From Adiantum capillus-veneris (taxonomy: Eukaryota > Streptophyta > Polypodiopsida > Polypodiales > Pteridaceae): a stretch of DNA of 64,000 nt. A model generated the notes under the pieces. It had not been told where the DNA came from and searched no databases. It worked only from the letters and a program-made list of their open reading frames with translations. Made by a program: the position numbers and the translations under genes. Shown piece after piece: positions 46,475-60,060 of this stretch (position 1 is the first letter of the stretch; the number at the start of each line of letters is the position of its first letter). The stretch is from the NCBI GenBank assembly GCA_014529385.2, contig CM043958.1, positions 150,110,793 to 150,174,792 on the forward strand, in the 5' to 3' direction.

Positions 46475-48972
46475 GTACATGAGTCCAATAACATTTTCTA
46501 TTTGCCTTCTTTTCCATTTCTTGTTGTGCACTTTCCAAACCCACTCACATGGAAAATCAACATATAATAATGATCGTGCATCTTCATGCAATTCATTAGT
46601 TTTGAACCATTCTGTTAGAGTGGTTCTTTGACTTTTGTCTTCTCTTAGCACATCTTGGAAATTGTCTCCATCATTGAATACCACATTATTTTGCAAAGGG
46701 ACTTTTAATCTTTGTACAATTGGTTGACATGCCTCTGTCTTTGCCAACATGCCTCTCACGCAGATACATACCTTGTATTCAAGTACAAATTAATTTCATC
46801 CATGATACCCTCCAAATCTTGCAAGTGCATAATGGCTCTATCATGTCCCTTGTAGACATATTTATAGAGGTACTTGATAGCTATAATTGTTGATCAAACT
46901 TCAACATTTATGTGGGCCTTATATTACAAGGACAAAAAGGGATTATAGGGGCATATCCACCCACAATCTAGTATGTTTCTCTGACTGTTACAATACCATT
47001 TCCCTCACATCGCATATAAGAAGGATATCCATCCTCATCAACTCTAGTTGTAGGTGAGAATCATTAAGATAATGATGTTTTCATCTTCCCTCCACCATGC
47101 AAGGAGCATTATATTGAATGCACCACATGTCCATGAATATTTGAGTGGCATACCACTTTATATAGATTAGGAAAAAATATTTTATTGGGTAGCTCTCCAC
47201 ACACAAATCTATCGTAATGTGCCACATCAATAGGCTTGAAGCAGATTTGCAATATTAGAAGTATGTGAGCATGTGGAAGCCCTCTCTTTTGAAATTAAAT
47301 TACATATACATATCCAAATAACACTCCAAAGAAGGGCCTCTTGATTAGCAATGCCATCAAGTCTTTAAATGTTGCATAAAAGACACGTGTAGTCAAATCC
47401 AATTGATCTTGAGCAGTTTTCTCTGGTAGCAATGCAACGGTGATCTCATCTCACTTTGGATTGCAAAAAATCAAGTTTTCCCATTTTTCTAACAATTTTT
47501 ATTAAATCTTGATGAATTTGATGCATAAATCTTGGACCTTCAATGTAAGAAGAGGGCAAAAAAACTCTTCTTCCTGCATCTCTACCAAATACATTTCTTG
47601 GAACATCATGAACATTAAGAATTTTAGTAAGACCTTGGTACACTTCAACACATAGTGTTGATTGATGATCATGTACCCATACTAATCTACACTCTTCAAT
47701 ACTACTATAAGCATCTACTATATATTTTTGTAGCAACCTTCCTTCACAAAGAAGACATTTGTTGCTATCTTCTCGCACTTGAAGTCTAAACGCATAAAAC
47801 TCACGTTGAGTAATCATTTTGTCTTGTATCTCCTCCATAAAGAGTAATACATATATGACATCCATCTTCTCCATTTGGTAACAATATAACATACATTAAT
47901 GGCATATATGACCTAAGCAAATTTGAAATTCTCTTTACAACCCCACTATGTGTAAAGCTTTAAATATCTCGATGACCAATATCAAGGTCATCACCTTGAC
48001 CAGGCATGATGAGTGTAAGAATCACTTGCAATTGGAGCAAAATACTTTCTAGAGGTGGTTGGAGTCTCAACAATTTCCATCCTTAAATTGATATGTGGTG
48101 TCACTCCTAGATGGTCTCTTATAGTTTCTACACGTGCATATGGATTATATACATGCATCATCTATGGTAACTAATCCATTACTCAAGCATCTAATGAAAA
48201 ACCTCCTTGTAGCCTATTATTCAATTCATTATCTGTATCATGCACGTATAATTGTGCATATCCTTGACAATGTTGTTGTGGTGCATTAGGGAATAGAGAT
48301 CCAATGAGATGAAACATTAACCCATTGATCCAAAATGTATAAACACCCCCACCTCTAGTGACTTGCTCATTAGAGAGTTATTGTATGCTCGTATATTTCT
48401 TCTAAACGTCTTGTTGTGGTCATCATCACCACTCAAAAGAGCTTCCAAAATGTCTGGAGTGTTGTGCAAAGGAGGTAAGAGGACTTTTCCCTTTGAGCAA
48501 CAAAACCTACCCACAAATCCCTCATAGGTACTTTCTACCTCACACTTCCATAGATATGCATTACAAAAACAACATTAAAAAATCATGCTATCCATATGGT
48601 GTGGACTACAATCACCAAGAAGAAATGGAAAATTAAATGGATGATGATTTTCAAATGTGTGTGAATTTATATGGCGTATCCTATTGTAGATGCATCACCC
48701 ACCACAAAAGTAGTAGAGTCTGTAGTTTCTCTTTGGCTTGCATTCACATTGTTTATTTGACCATCAAAGTCCTTTGCATATGTTGCTCCCATTTGCTTTA
48801 AATTTTCACCGTCAAATGTCCTTAGATAGTTTTCTATATTTAATGCATTGCATCTCCTTTGGTTTTCCAAGTATGTCTTCTCTCGTGCATGGCTACAGCG
48901 TATTGAGCATGTTACACTCAATTTTTTTAACCGTTGAACTCGAGGACCAGTAAGAAACCTAGGAGGGGTCAT
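46475..48972 (-). pseudogene. Helitron Rep half, copy 2
   Basis: Tandem copy of 40292-42789, nearly base for base, with the same stops. The HUH motif lies at about 47265-47285. It reads CCSKGKV where copy 1 has CCSKVKV. It is still bounded on the left by the LTR end CCCTCACA and GTACA, so the retrotransposon junction was duplicated with it. Confidence 0.88.
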
Positions 48973-49247
48973 CCCGGATGTTGTAATTGTAACAGCAAAC
49001 GTTTTAAGAAATAAGATGTAGTAAAATAAAAGGAAGTATTCTCTTTCTCTATCTATAATTATTCAAGTGCGGTTCTTATAAAAACACCTTTTTTTTTTTT
49101 GCCTTATAAGCTTCATATAATTTTGTAGCCATGTAAAACATACATCTAGTAAAGTGTATATATTCATATCTTTTATATCCCTCTTCTACCTTAGAAGTAT
49201 ACATGAAAGAGAAGATGCAAGTGAGAGTCCAAGTCCAATATTTAAAG

Positions 49248-50232
49248 TGTTAGCAGCGGCTAACACAAGCTACACCTAATATGCATCAAGCCGGAGATAT
49301 GCTATGATTGTGCATAATTTTTCCAACTCATCTTGGGCTCATTGGGAGTTCCAAAGTTGTATATGCTAGCTAGAGGGCTCAAACTTAAACCCATAGTAGA
49401 AGGGATTGTGGTGAAAGCCTTTGAAAGGAAGTATTTATGCAAGGAGGATCCACTCTTGAGGATCCACTTTTGAGAGCTCTCTCTCTCTCTCTCTCTCTCT
49501 CTCGAGTACTTACTCTATGGATAGCCTAGCCTTCAGCTTAATGCCTATGCTTAAGAGGCTAGGACTAATCCATTGTAATTAGAGAGGTTTGATTAATCTA
49601 ATTCCTATTTTACTCATTAGTCTTATCTTCTCTACATTTCATTATGTCATGAAGTAGTATTACACTCTCGTTATTCTAGATTTGAGAGAGTTATGTACTT
49701 CTTGCTTTGATCTTAACTCTCTTCTTCCATAAATAAGTTGATTACTTCTCCAATTCTCTTGATTAGTGTAGTGTGTGTGCACCCTTGGTCATGTCATTAA
49801 AGTTTGTTCCTGATTGTGTGCTTAAGTGTGTGAAGGTTTAAGAGCCTTGAGCTCAATGCCACTTGTGTGTGATGTGATTAGAGTACCTTGGTTGGCATGT
49901 GGTGATTGGGAGAGCCAACTTCAAGGCAATTAGTGCGTGTTTTGATTGTGGATGCTTGTGTTGACTATGTTCTTGTGACTCCATAAGATTGGCAAGTTGG
50001 ACTTCGGTGGACTTGATGTGTGTAGGAGTTGATTGATTAGTGATTAGAGTAGGTTTAGAGTTAGTCTTGCCATGGCTAATCTCTACTTGCATTGGTGAGG
50101 TATTCTCTTGAATCCTCATTTTCTCTTCAGTCGTGATGCTCGTGCTTCCATGCACTAGCCGGGTTGCCGATTCACAGATTTGGTAATTCTGTGTAGGTTG
50201 CGATTAGGTCGTTGCTACAACCCCTCCCAACA
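49248..50232 (+). repeat. Athila/Tat-like LTR, array copy 2
   Basis: Near-identical to 43064-44042; the TC run is 6 bases longer. A PBS follows at 50235. Confidence 0.85.
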
Positions 50233-50252
50233 TTTGGTGCCGTTGTCGGGGA

Positions 50253-51456
50253 TCAATAACCTAAGCTAGTGAGCATAGGATGCTTAGAATAGAGTAATTT
50301 CATCACTAATTTCATTGGTTTTTGAGTGTGTGTAACTCAATTTTGGTTTGATTTGATGATGTTGTGGAAGTGATTGAAGCTAATTGTTGAGTTATGAATA
50401 CCCCAAACCCCCAATTTCACTAATTTCATACTAACCCTTACTAATTTTGCTTCATTTCCATGCTAATTGTACTAATTTCATGCTAATTTTTACTAACTTT
50501 GCTAACCTAACCACTAACATTGAAGTGTAATGTATGTTAAATCCCTTTTTAAGAGGTGAAATCATCAGTCTAATCAAGTTAATTGTGATAATTTATGCCT
50601 AATTTGATGATTTGAGTGTCTGATTTTTTGCCTACAATGGTCAATTTCGGAGCCGATTTGATTGTGCACGTGACTTGTATGTGCAATGATTCCTCTTCAA
50701 GTGGAGCAAAGGAATAGCTTGGCTGTGATACGATGTAAGTGCACTCACTTGCTCATGTCCATTCTTGATTGATTAATGTGGTTCAATGTTGCTAATTATT
50801 TGCTAAAATTAGGTGTGTAACTCAATAGACCTACCCTTTTCACCTAATTTGATTCACTTTCAATGAAATTGATGGTCAAATTTTGACTAATGAACCTTGT
50901 TGTCCAAGATAACGCTTAATTCTCATCAAGAATTCATGTGTGTGTATAAAAATCATTGTGTGTAATGCACCAAAGAGGGAAAAAACTGTCAGAAAATTCA
51001 AGTGTGTGTGCACCTAATCTTGAGTGTATGGATGCATATAAAGTGATGGAATTGATGATATATGAGTATGCAATCATGTAATTGATGTGTACGCTAGGCT
51101 AGTTCAATCATTGGATAATCCTAATTGCCAAAATTTTGGGCAAAAATTGATTGTGTCTGCCCATCCAAGACCACTTGATTTTCAATGATTGATGGTCAAT
51201 TGGGGAACCTAAATTATTTTTCATTATGAAATGTGCATGGAAAGTGTGTGCAATCATTAGGTGTGACAAATGCATTGCCAATTGAGCCAAATTTGATTTT
51301 TTGTGCTTAATTTTTTAGTGTGTGCATTGCTTGATTGGGTCAAAATAGTGTTATTTTTTTAGAAACTGAGCATGGATGCATTCATTTATGCTCGATCAAG
51401 TTTGAAATTTGGCCATTGCAATGAGGAATTGATGGATTTTTTGCATAAAATCTTGG
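50253..51456 (+). other. Retroelement leader, array copy 2
   Basis: Copy of 44063-45266; no ORF. Confidence 0.6.
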
Positions 51457-52664
51457 TGCTTTTCTTCTAGGGCAGGGTAACCAGCAAGTTGTTATACCTA
51501 GGTCATTCATGCCCGAGGGATAAGGGATGAATGGGTTTTTTTTATTTTTGGCCGGTCGGGTGAAGTACCCGCGGTATCTTATTGGAAATCGGTCATAATC
51601 CGGGTATAGCCTGATGCCAATAGTTGGATGAGAAGGTTATACTCAGGGAGGATGATATGAATTTAATTAAGAAAATTTGTTCAATTTGGTTGCTTAAAAA
51701 GGAACTAGAAAGGCTAGGAATATAGGGGCTATCCTCTGCATCTATCACCGGATGGTGCTATACCTCTCGAAATAATATGCTTAGGAAGGAATGATTAAAT
51801 TACTTGATGAGCCTTTCCCAAACACTTAATTCTGGGAAATATTGTGAAGGTGATGCCATTTTGATGGCTTGTAACCGATTATCTTGGCCTGAATGGGGAG
51901 GTAAGATGAATTGGTTGAAACTAAATGTGTTGCATGATTAGTTAGGAAACTAGTTACAAGCTAATTATAGTAGATAAAGGAAAGGAAATGAATTAAAAGT
52001 TTCTAAATAAAGATCTGGTGGGAACAACCAGATGAGTTTCCCTGAACGAGGGCATGCAACAGATTGCATGCTGCTTGTTGTTTGATGATGTCTGATAGAC
52101 TACTGTCTTCCTGATTTTGTAGTAGTTAAGTACTACCTCGGGAAGAGATTTTCATGAAATGGTTCGGTGGGTGGACGGATCCAGAGGGTCAAATGGCCGG
52201 ATGTTGATTTAAAAATTTTATGTTAAACGCTAGGACTGCGTAGGATAAAAATGGATAATCAGGTAACGAGCAAGACCAGGTAGGATTTCAAGATCCCTCT
52301 TCTTAGGAGAAAGTGATAATTGTCGTGCCTGCTTGTTGTCAAGAAAAAGGGGCTATCTCCATGAACCAAGGGAGAACAAGAAAGCAAGAGCAGATCCTCA
52401 AGTTAAAGATAAAGAGAATCAAGAGTAAGGACCACAATTTTGGGCGCGGAAAGCTATCAAGGATAGATTGATTATGAGAAGGGGATAGAATCATTGAATG
52501 AAGGGATGTACCCCCTTGAGTTGGCATTCGAGATAGGCCGGAGTCCTGTCTGAATGTCGGTCCCAAGTGGGAGGGATACCTGCAGATAGATCTGCGTCAC
52601 TCCCTAGAATGGTCTGGAGGACTGAGGGAGGTGAGTAGGGTCGAGTCTGGGTATGGCCCTCACA

Positions 52665-55162
52665 GTACATGAGTCCAATAACATTTTCTATTTGCCTTCT
52701 TTTCCATTTCTTGTTGTGCACTTTCCAAACCCACTCACATGGAAAATCAACATATAATAATGATCGTGCATCTTCATGCAATTCATTAGTTTTGAACCAT
52801 TCTGTTAGAGTGGTTCTTTGACTTTTGTCTTCTCTTAGCACATCTTGGAAATTGTCTCCATCATTGAATACCACATTATTTTGCAAAGGGACTTTTAATC
52901 TTTGTACAATTGGTTGACATGCCTCTGTCTTTGCCAACATGCCTCTCACGCAGATACATACCTTGTATTCAAGTACAAATTAATTTCATCCATGATACCC
53001 TCCAAATCTTGCAAGTGCATAATGGCTCTATCATGTCCCTTGTAGACATATTTATAGAGGTACTTGATAGCTATAATTGTTGATCAAACTTCAACATTTA
53101 TGTGGGCCTTATATTACAAGGACAAAAAGGGATTATAGGGGCATATCCACCCACAATCTAGTATGTTTCTCTGACTGTTACAATACCATTTCCCTCACAT
53201 CGCATATAAGAAGGATATCCATCCTCATCAACTCTAGTTGTAGGTGAGAATCATTAAGATAATGATGTTTTCATCTTCCCTCCACCATGCAAGGAGCATT
53301 ATATTGAATGCACCACATGTCCATGAATATTTGAGTGGCATACCACTTTATATAGATTAGGAAAAAATATTTTATTGGGTAGCTCTCCACACACAAATCT
53401 ATCGTAATGTGCCACATCAATAGGCTTGAAGCAGATTTGCAATATTAGAAGTATGTGAGCATGTGGAAGCCCTCTCTTTTGAAATTAAATTACATATACA
53501 TATCCAAATAACACTCCAAAGAAGGGCCTCTTGATTAGCAATGCCATCAAGTCTTTAAATGTTGCATAAAAGACACGTGTAGTCAAATCCAATTGATCTT
53601 GAGCAGTTTTCTCTGGTAGCAATGCAACGGTGATCTCATCTCACTTTGGATTGCAAAAAATCAAGTTTTCCCATTTTTCTAACAATTTTTATTAAATCTT
53701 GATGAATTTGATGCATAAATCTTGGACCTTCAATGTAAGAAGAGGGCAAAAAAACTCTTCTTCCTGCATCTCTACCAAATACATTTCTTGGAACATCATG
53801 AACATTAAGAATTTTAGTAAGACCTTGGTACACTTCAACACATAGTGTTGATTGATGATCATGTACCCATACTAATCTACACTCTTCAATACTACTATAA
53901 GCATCTACTATATATTTTTGTAGCAACCTTCCTTCACAAAGAAGACATTTGTTGCTATCTTCTCGCACTTGAAGTCTAAACGCATAAAACTCACGTTGAG
54001 TAATCATTTTGTCTTGTATCTCCTCCATAAAGAGTAATACATATATGACATCCATCTTCTCCATTTGGTAACAATATAACATACATTAATGGCATATATG
54101 ACCTAAGCAAATTTGAAATTCTCTTTACAACCCCACTATGTGTAAAGCTTTAAATATCTCGATGACCAATATCAAGGTCATCACCTTGACCAGGCATGAT
54201 GAGTGTAAGAATCACTTGCAATTGGAGCAAAATACTTTCTAGAGGTGGTTGGAGTCTCAACAATTTCCATCCTTAAATTGATATGTGGTGTCACTCCTAG
54301 ATGGTCTCTTATAGTTTCTACACGTGCATATGGATTATATACATGCATCATCTATGGTAACTAATCCATTACTCAAGCATCTAATGAAAAACCTCCTTGT
54401 AGCCTATTATTCAATTCATTATCTGTATCATGCACGTATAATTGTGCATATCCTTGACAATGTTGTTGTGGTGCATTAGGGAATAGAGATCCAATGAGAT
54501 GAAACATTAACCCATTGATCCAAAATGTATAAACACCCCCACCTCTAGTGACTTGCTCATTAGAGAGTTATTGTATGCTCGTATATTTCTTCTAAACGTC
54601 TTGTTGTGGTCATCATCACCACTCAAAAGAGCTTCCAAAATGTCTGGAGTGTTGTGCAAAGGAGGTAAGAGGACTTTTCCCTTTGAGCAACAAAACCTAC
54701 CCACAAATCCCTCATAGGTACTTTCTACCTCACACTTCCATAGATATGCATTACAAAAACAACATTAAAAAATCATGCTATCCATATGGTGTGGACTACA
54801 ATCACCAAGAAGAAATGGAAAATTAAATGGATGATGATTTTCAAATGTGTGTGAATTTATATGGCGTATCCTATTGTAGATGCATCACCCACCACAAAAG
54901 TAGTAGAGTCTGTAGTTTCTCTTTGGCTTGCATTCACATTGTTTATTTGACCATCAAAGTCCTTTGCATATGTTGCTCCCATTTGCTTTAAATTTTCACC
55001 GTCAAATGTCCTTAGATAGTTTTCTATATTTAATGCATTGCATCTCCTTTGGTTTTCCAAGTATGTCTTCTCTCGTGCATGGCTACAGCGTATTGAGCAT
55101 GTTACACTCAATTTTTTTAACCGTTGAACTCGAGGACCAGTAAGAAACCTAGGAGGGGTCAT
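52665..55162 (-). pseudogene. Helitron Rep half, copy 3
   Basis: Third copy, matching copy 2 more closely than copy 1 (it shares CCSKGKV). The HUH motif lies at about 53455-53475. Same decay pattern. Confidence 0.88.
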
Positions 55163-55438
55163 CCCGGATGTTGTAATTGTAACAGCAAACGTTTTAAGAA
55201 ATAAGATGTAGTAAAATAAAAGGAAGTATTCTCTTTCTCTATCTATAATTATTCAAGTGCGGTTCTTATAAAAACACCTTTTTTTTTTTTTGCCTTATAA
55301 GCTTCATATAATTTTGTAGCCATGTAAAACATACATCTAGTAAAGTGTATATATTCATATCTTTTATATCCCTCTTCTACCTTAGAAGTATACATGAAAG
55401 AGAAGATGCAAGTGAGAGTCCAAGTCCAATATTTAAAG

Positions 55439-55665
55439 TGTTAGCAGCGGCTAACACAAGCTACACCTAATATGCATCAAGCCGGAGATATGCTATGATT
55501 GTGCATAATTTTTCCAACTCATCTTGGGCTCATTGGGAGTTCCAAAGTTGTATATGCTAGCTAGAGGGCTCAAACTTAAACCCATAGTAGAAGGGATTGT
55601 GGTGAAAGCCTTTGAAAGGAAGTATTTATGCAAGGAGGATCCACTCTTGAGGATCCACTTTTGAG

Positions 55666-55704
<39 letters not shown>

Positions 55705-56427
55705 TTACTCTATGGATAGCCTAGCCTTCAGCTTAATGCCTATGCTTAAGAGGCTAGGACTAATCCATTGTAATTAGAGAGGTTTGATTAATCTAATTCC
55801 TATTTTACTCATTAGTCTTATCTTCTCTACATTTCATTATGTCATGAAGTAGTATTACACTCTCGTTATTCTAGATTTGAGAGAGTTATGTACTTCTTGC
55901 TTTGATCTTAACTCTCTTCTTCCATAAATAAGTTGATTACTTCTCCAATTCTCTTGATTAGTGTAGTGTGTGTGCACCCTTGGTCATGTCATTAAAGTTT
56001 GTTCCTGATTGTGTGCTTAAGTGTGTGAAGGTTTAAGAGCCTTGAGCTCAATGCCACTTGTGTGTGATGTGATTAGAGTACCTTGGTTGGCATGTGGTGA
56101 TTGGGAGAGCCAACTTCAAGGCAATTAGTGCGTGTTTTGATTGTGGATGCTTGTGTTGACTATGTTCTTGTGACTCCATAAGATTGGCAAGTTGGACTTC
56201 GGTGGACTTGATGTGTGTAGGAGTTGATTGATTAGTGATTAGAGTAGGTTTAGAGTTAGTCTTGCCATGGCTAATCTCTACTTGCATTGGTGAGGTATTC
56301 TCTTGAATCCTCATTTTCTCTTCAGTCGTGATGCTCGTGCTTCCATGCACTAGCCGGGTTGCCGATTCACAGATTTGGTAATTCTGTGTAGGTTGCGATT
56401 AGGTCGTTGCTACAACCCCTCCCAACA
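55439..56427 (+). repeat. Athila/Tat-like LTR, array copy 3 (5' LTR)
   Basis: Same as 43064-44042 with a longer TC run. A PBS follows at 56430-56447. Confidence 0.85.
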
Positions 56428-57651
56428 TTTGGTGCCGTTGTCGGGGATCAATAACCTAAGCTAGTGAGCATAGGATGCTTAGAATAGAGTAATTTCATCA
56501 CTAATTTCATTGGTTTTTGAGTGTGTGTAACTCAATTTTGGTTTGATTTGATGATGTTGTGGAAGTGATTGAAGCTAATTGTTGAGTTATGAATACCCCA
56601 AACCCCCAATTTCACTAATTTCATACTAACCCTTACTAATTTTGCTTCATTTCCATGCTAATTGTACTAATTTCATGCTAATTTTTACTAACTTTGCTAA
56701 CCTAACCACTAACATTGAAGTGTAATGTATGTTAAATCCCTTTTTAAGAGGTGAAATCATCAGTTTAATCAAGTTAATTGTGATAATTTATGCCTAATTT
56801 GATGATTTGAGTGTCTGATTTTTTGCCTACAATGGTCAATTTCGGAGCCGATTTGATTGTGCACGTGACTTGTATGTGCAATGATTCCTCTTCAAGTGGA
56901 GCAAAGGAATAGCTTGGCTGTGATACGATGTAAGTGCACTCACTTGCTCATGTCAATTCTTGATTGATTAATGTGGTTCAATGTTGCTAATTATTTGCTA
57001 AAATTAGGTGTGTAACTCAATAGACCTACCCTTTTCACCTAATTTGATTCACTTTCAATGAAATTGATGGTCAAATTTTGACTAATGAACCTTGTTGTCC
57101 AAGATAACGCTTAATTCTCATCAAGAATTCATGTGTGTGTATAAAAATCATTGTGTGTAATGCACCAAAGAGGGAAAAAACTGTCAGAAAATTCAAGTGT
57201 GTGTGCACCTAATCTTGAGTGTATGGATGCATATAAAGTGATGGAATTGATGATATATGAGTATGCAATCATGTAATTGATGTGTACGCTAGGCTAGTTC
57301 AATCATTGGATAAGCCTAATTGCCAAAATTTTGGGCAAAAATTGATTGTGTCTGCCCATCCAAGACCACTTGATTTTCAATGATTGATGGTCAATTGGGG
57401 AACCTAAATTATTTTTCATTATGAAATGTGCATGGAAAGTGTGTGCAATCATTAGGTGTGACAAATGCATTGCCAATTGAGCCAAATTTGATTTTTTGTG
57501 CTTAAGTTTTTAGTGTGTGCATTGCTTGATTGGGTCAAAATAGTGTTATTTTTTTAGAAACTGAGCATGGATGCATTCATTTATGCTCGATCAAGTTTGA
57601 AATTTGGCCATTGCAATGAGGAATTGATGGATTTTTTGCATAAAATCTTGG

Positions 57652-58600
57652 CCTAAATTTGGGTATGTGCCTACTCAATGGCATGTGCAACCCGGTGCTT
57701 GAATGAATAATTGGTATTTTTACCAATTATGATGATTAATTTGGCCAAATAATTGATGTGTGGGTCACAATTGGCTTTGAGAATTGAGATACATTACTTA
57801 ATTGGTACTCGATTGTGTAGATTTTTAGTGCATTACCATGATAATAATGAGTCAATTTGATGAACATGGAAAAAATGCATTAATGTGTGTGCCTATGCAA
57901 TGACATTATCTATCCAATTTAATGATGAATGATTGGTGTCTCATCACTAATCATGATGATTGCAAGACCAAAAAGATTAGTAAGTGCATCATTTGAAAAT
58001 CGGTGTGGATGACTCGATTGGTATACAATTGATGATGATTTGCGTATAACACCATTGAAACAATTGACCAAAATTCTTGAACATGGTAATTCTCCAATAT
58101 GCCAATGGGTGTGTGACTTCACAAGTTCTAATTGATTTTGGATTAATTACAAGGATTATGATTGGGATTCAATTTTTCAATATTTGCGTGTGTAATTTTT
58201 CAATGGAAAATTGAATGAAATGAGGAACTTTTGGGTTTTTATGTATCAACGTTTTGTTTCCCTTGTTTCATACCCCTTGGCATGGGAGCAAGCCCCAAGG
58301 GGAAATTTCAAAAAATAAAATAAATAAAAGAGGGCATTACCCCTACCACTTGCCTTGTTCGCCTTGATTGGCGCTCTTTACGAGCTCACACCAAAATCAC
58401 ACACACAAACTCGATCTTGTCGCAGCCCGTGCCCGGCCTCCTCGCTGGCGGCTTTAGCGCTACTCTACAAACACAATGCACCCACGTGCCTGAGCCTTGG
58501 CGCTACTCACACACACACATATTTTCACGTCATGCTCATTGGCTGGCTTCCACTGGCATAGACCCTAATATCCTGTGACTGCCCTTGATGCCTTCGTAAC
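57652..58600 (+). other. Non-coding interior right of the array
   Basis: It begins GCCTAAATTTGGG, the original continuation of the leader that the array junctions cut off. No ORF with a family motif. Confidence 0.5.
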
Positions 58601-58659
58601 CCATGGGCCCCATCCAAAGCCACTCGCCGGCGAGCCCCAACTGCCAGCTTTGGCTCGCA

Positions 58660-59008
58660 ATGACCACACACACACACACAACGTTTTCTGCAGTTGGCCC
58701 ACCCTTCCCACACACACACACACACCATTTTCTGTAGCTGGCCCACCTCGCCATTATCATCACACACACGCACACTTGTTCTGTCTTCAAGATGCCACCG
58801 CCGCCCACACACCCATGCTCCCCCTCTCTCTCTATATATCGTTTTCTACGGCTGGCCCACCCTTCCCACACACACACACAAACACACACACACACACTGT
58901 TTTCTACAGCTAGCCCGCCTCGCCATTGTCATCACACACACACACACACACTTGTTCTGCCTTCAAGGCACCACCGCCGCCCACACACCCATGCTTCCCC
59001 CCCCCCCC

Positions 59009-59092
<84 letters not shown>
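58660..59092. repeat. CA clusters, 158-bp duplication, C23 and (TC)n tract
   Basis: GGCCCACCCTTCCCACACAC and its context (including CTTGTTCTG and CCACCGCCGCCCACACACCC) occur twice at a spacing of 158 bases (58696 and 58854). The second copy ends in an uninterrupted run of 23 C (58997-59019), then about 36 TC units to 59092. All reading frames across it (His/Thr, Ser/Leu, Pro) are repeat artefacts. Confidence 0.95.
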
Positions 59093-59096
<4 letters not shown>

Positions 59097-59800
59097 TTTA
59101 CTCGGGCCGCGACCTGCCAGAATCATCCACTTATTTAAAATAATAATAAAAGCAAAAACAATTGGTTTTTTAATAAGAGGGAGCTCCCACCTTTGAGCTC
59201 AAAATCTTGATGGCCTTGAGCTCATTGCCGACAAGAAGAGACCAAAGCAAACATAAATCAAACTTTGCAAGATGCTAGCTTAAAAATTGGCTTGAATCAG
59301 ATTTTGTTGTTACATGCTTTGTATGAAAACATTTGCCGCATGAGAACAATGCGCATTCCATCATGATGATTTGATTTTTTTCATGAATGACGTAAGGGTT
59401 TCAGGTCTTGTGGCTCATAATTTTGTTGAGTACTTGAATTGAATGACACAATGAATTTACATTGCACTAACAAGTGAAGGATGAGAGCAGATTGAGGATC
59501 CAAATGCCTATTAAGGGGCAAAAAAATGAATTGTAATGCAAAATTTTGCTATTCAAGAGCCATGCATTTTCTTCATGTGAGTTATGCTTGTGTAATCATT
59601 TTCATGCATAAATGAACTCTTCTTCCACAAACATTTTGGGCTTGTGCATGATTTGGTCCTCAATTTCATTGGCATTTTCATTGCACTACATGACCAAATC
59701 TTTTTGGCAAGCATGTGAGCTTCATTTGAGAGTTATATTGATGATACGTTCACGCTTGATCAAGACATGTTGTGCTTCGACTTGGTTTGCTTGTACATTT
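59093..59800 (+). other. Non-coding interior
   Basis: No gene recognised. A degraded relative of the following repeat unit lies near 59435-59480. Confidence 0.4.
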
Positions 59801-60060
59801 TAGTGCTTGAATTGAATGAAAAATCATTAGAAAGCACTAAACTTGAGCCAGTTTGATAGCCAAAAGAGATCATTAAAATTTGAGCGTGGCATTTCTTGAT
59901 ACATTTTTAGCGCTCGACTTGAATGAAAAAATCACTGCAAGCACTAACATTGCGCTTGTTTGATAGCCATAAAAGAGCATTACAAAGTTCGGGCTTGTAA
60001 TTGATTGTGAACTCTTTTAGTGCTCGTATTAAATGACCAAATGTTTAAAAGCACTAAGTC
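59800..60060. repeat. ~100-120 bp repeat units, each an imperfect hairpin
   Basis: Three units start TTTTAGTGCTTG, TTTTAGCGCTCG and TTTTAGTGCTCG (about 59798, 59907 and 60015). Each is followed within ~40 bases by AAGCACTAA, the complement of its TTAGTGCTT start. The spacers share GAATGAAAAAATCA and TTTGATAGCCA. Confidence 0.7.

Larger units (their letters stand above)
39166..57651. repeat. Three tandem copies of a ~6.19-kb composite unit
   Basis: Copies run 39166-45266 (6101 bp), 45267-51456 (6190 bp) and 51457-57651 (6195 bp). Each holds, left to right, the last ~1.1-1.2 kb of the nested retrotransposon's LTR, the Helitron Rep half (minus strand), a full Athila-like LTR and ~1.2 kb of its leader. 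Both internal junctions read ATCTTGGTGCTTTTC. The left parent site reads GAGATTGGTGC and the right parent site reads ATCTTGGCCTAAA, so the join is at a shared TTGG. Copies 2 and 3 differ by roughly eight substitutions plus T- and TC-run lengths. Copy 1 has an 82-base deletion and a few private changes. Confidence 0.95.

Noticed and set aside
39166-57651. Array as a Helitron rolling-circle concatemer
   Set aside because: The junctions lie in an LTR and in a retroelement leader, not at Helitron TC or CTRR ends.
58525-59196. Several overlapping His/Thr/Pro/Ser-Leu ORFs on both strands
   Set aside because: They are frames through CA, C and TC simple repeats.
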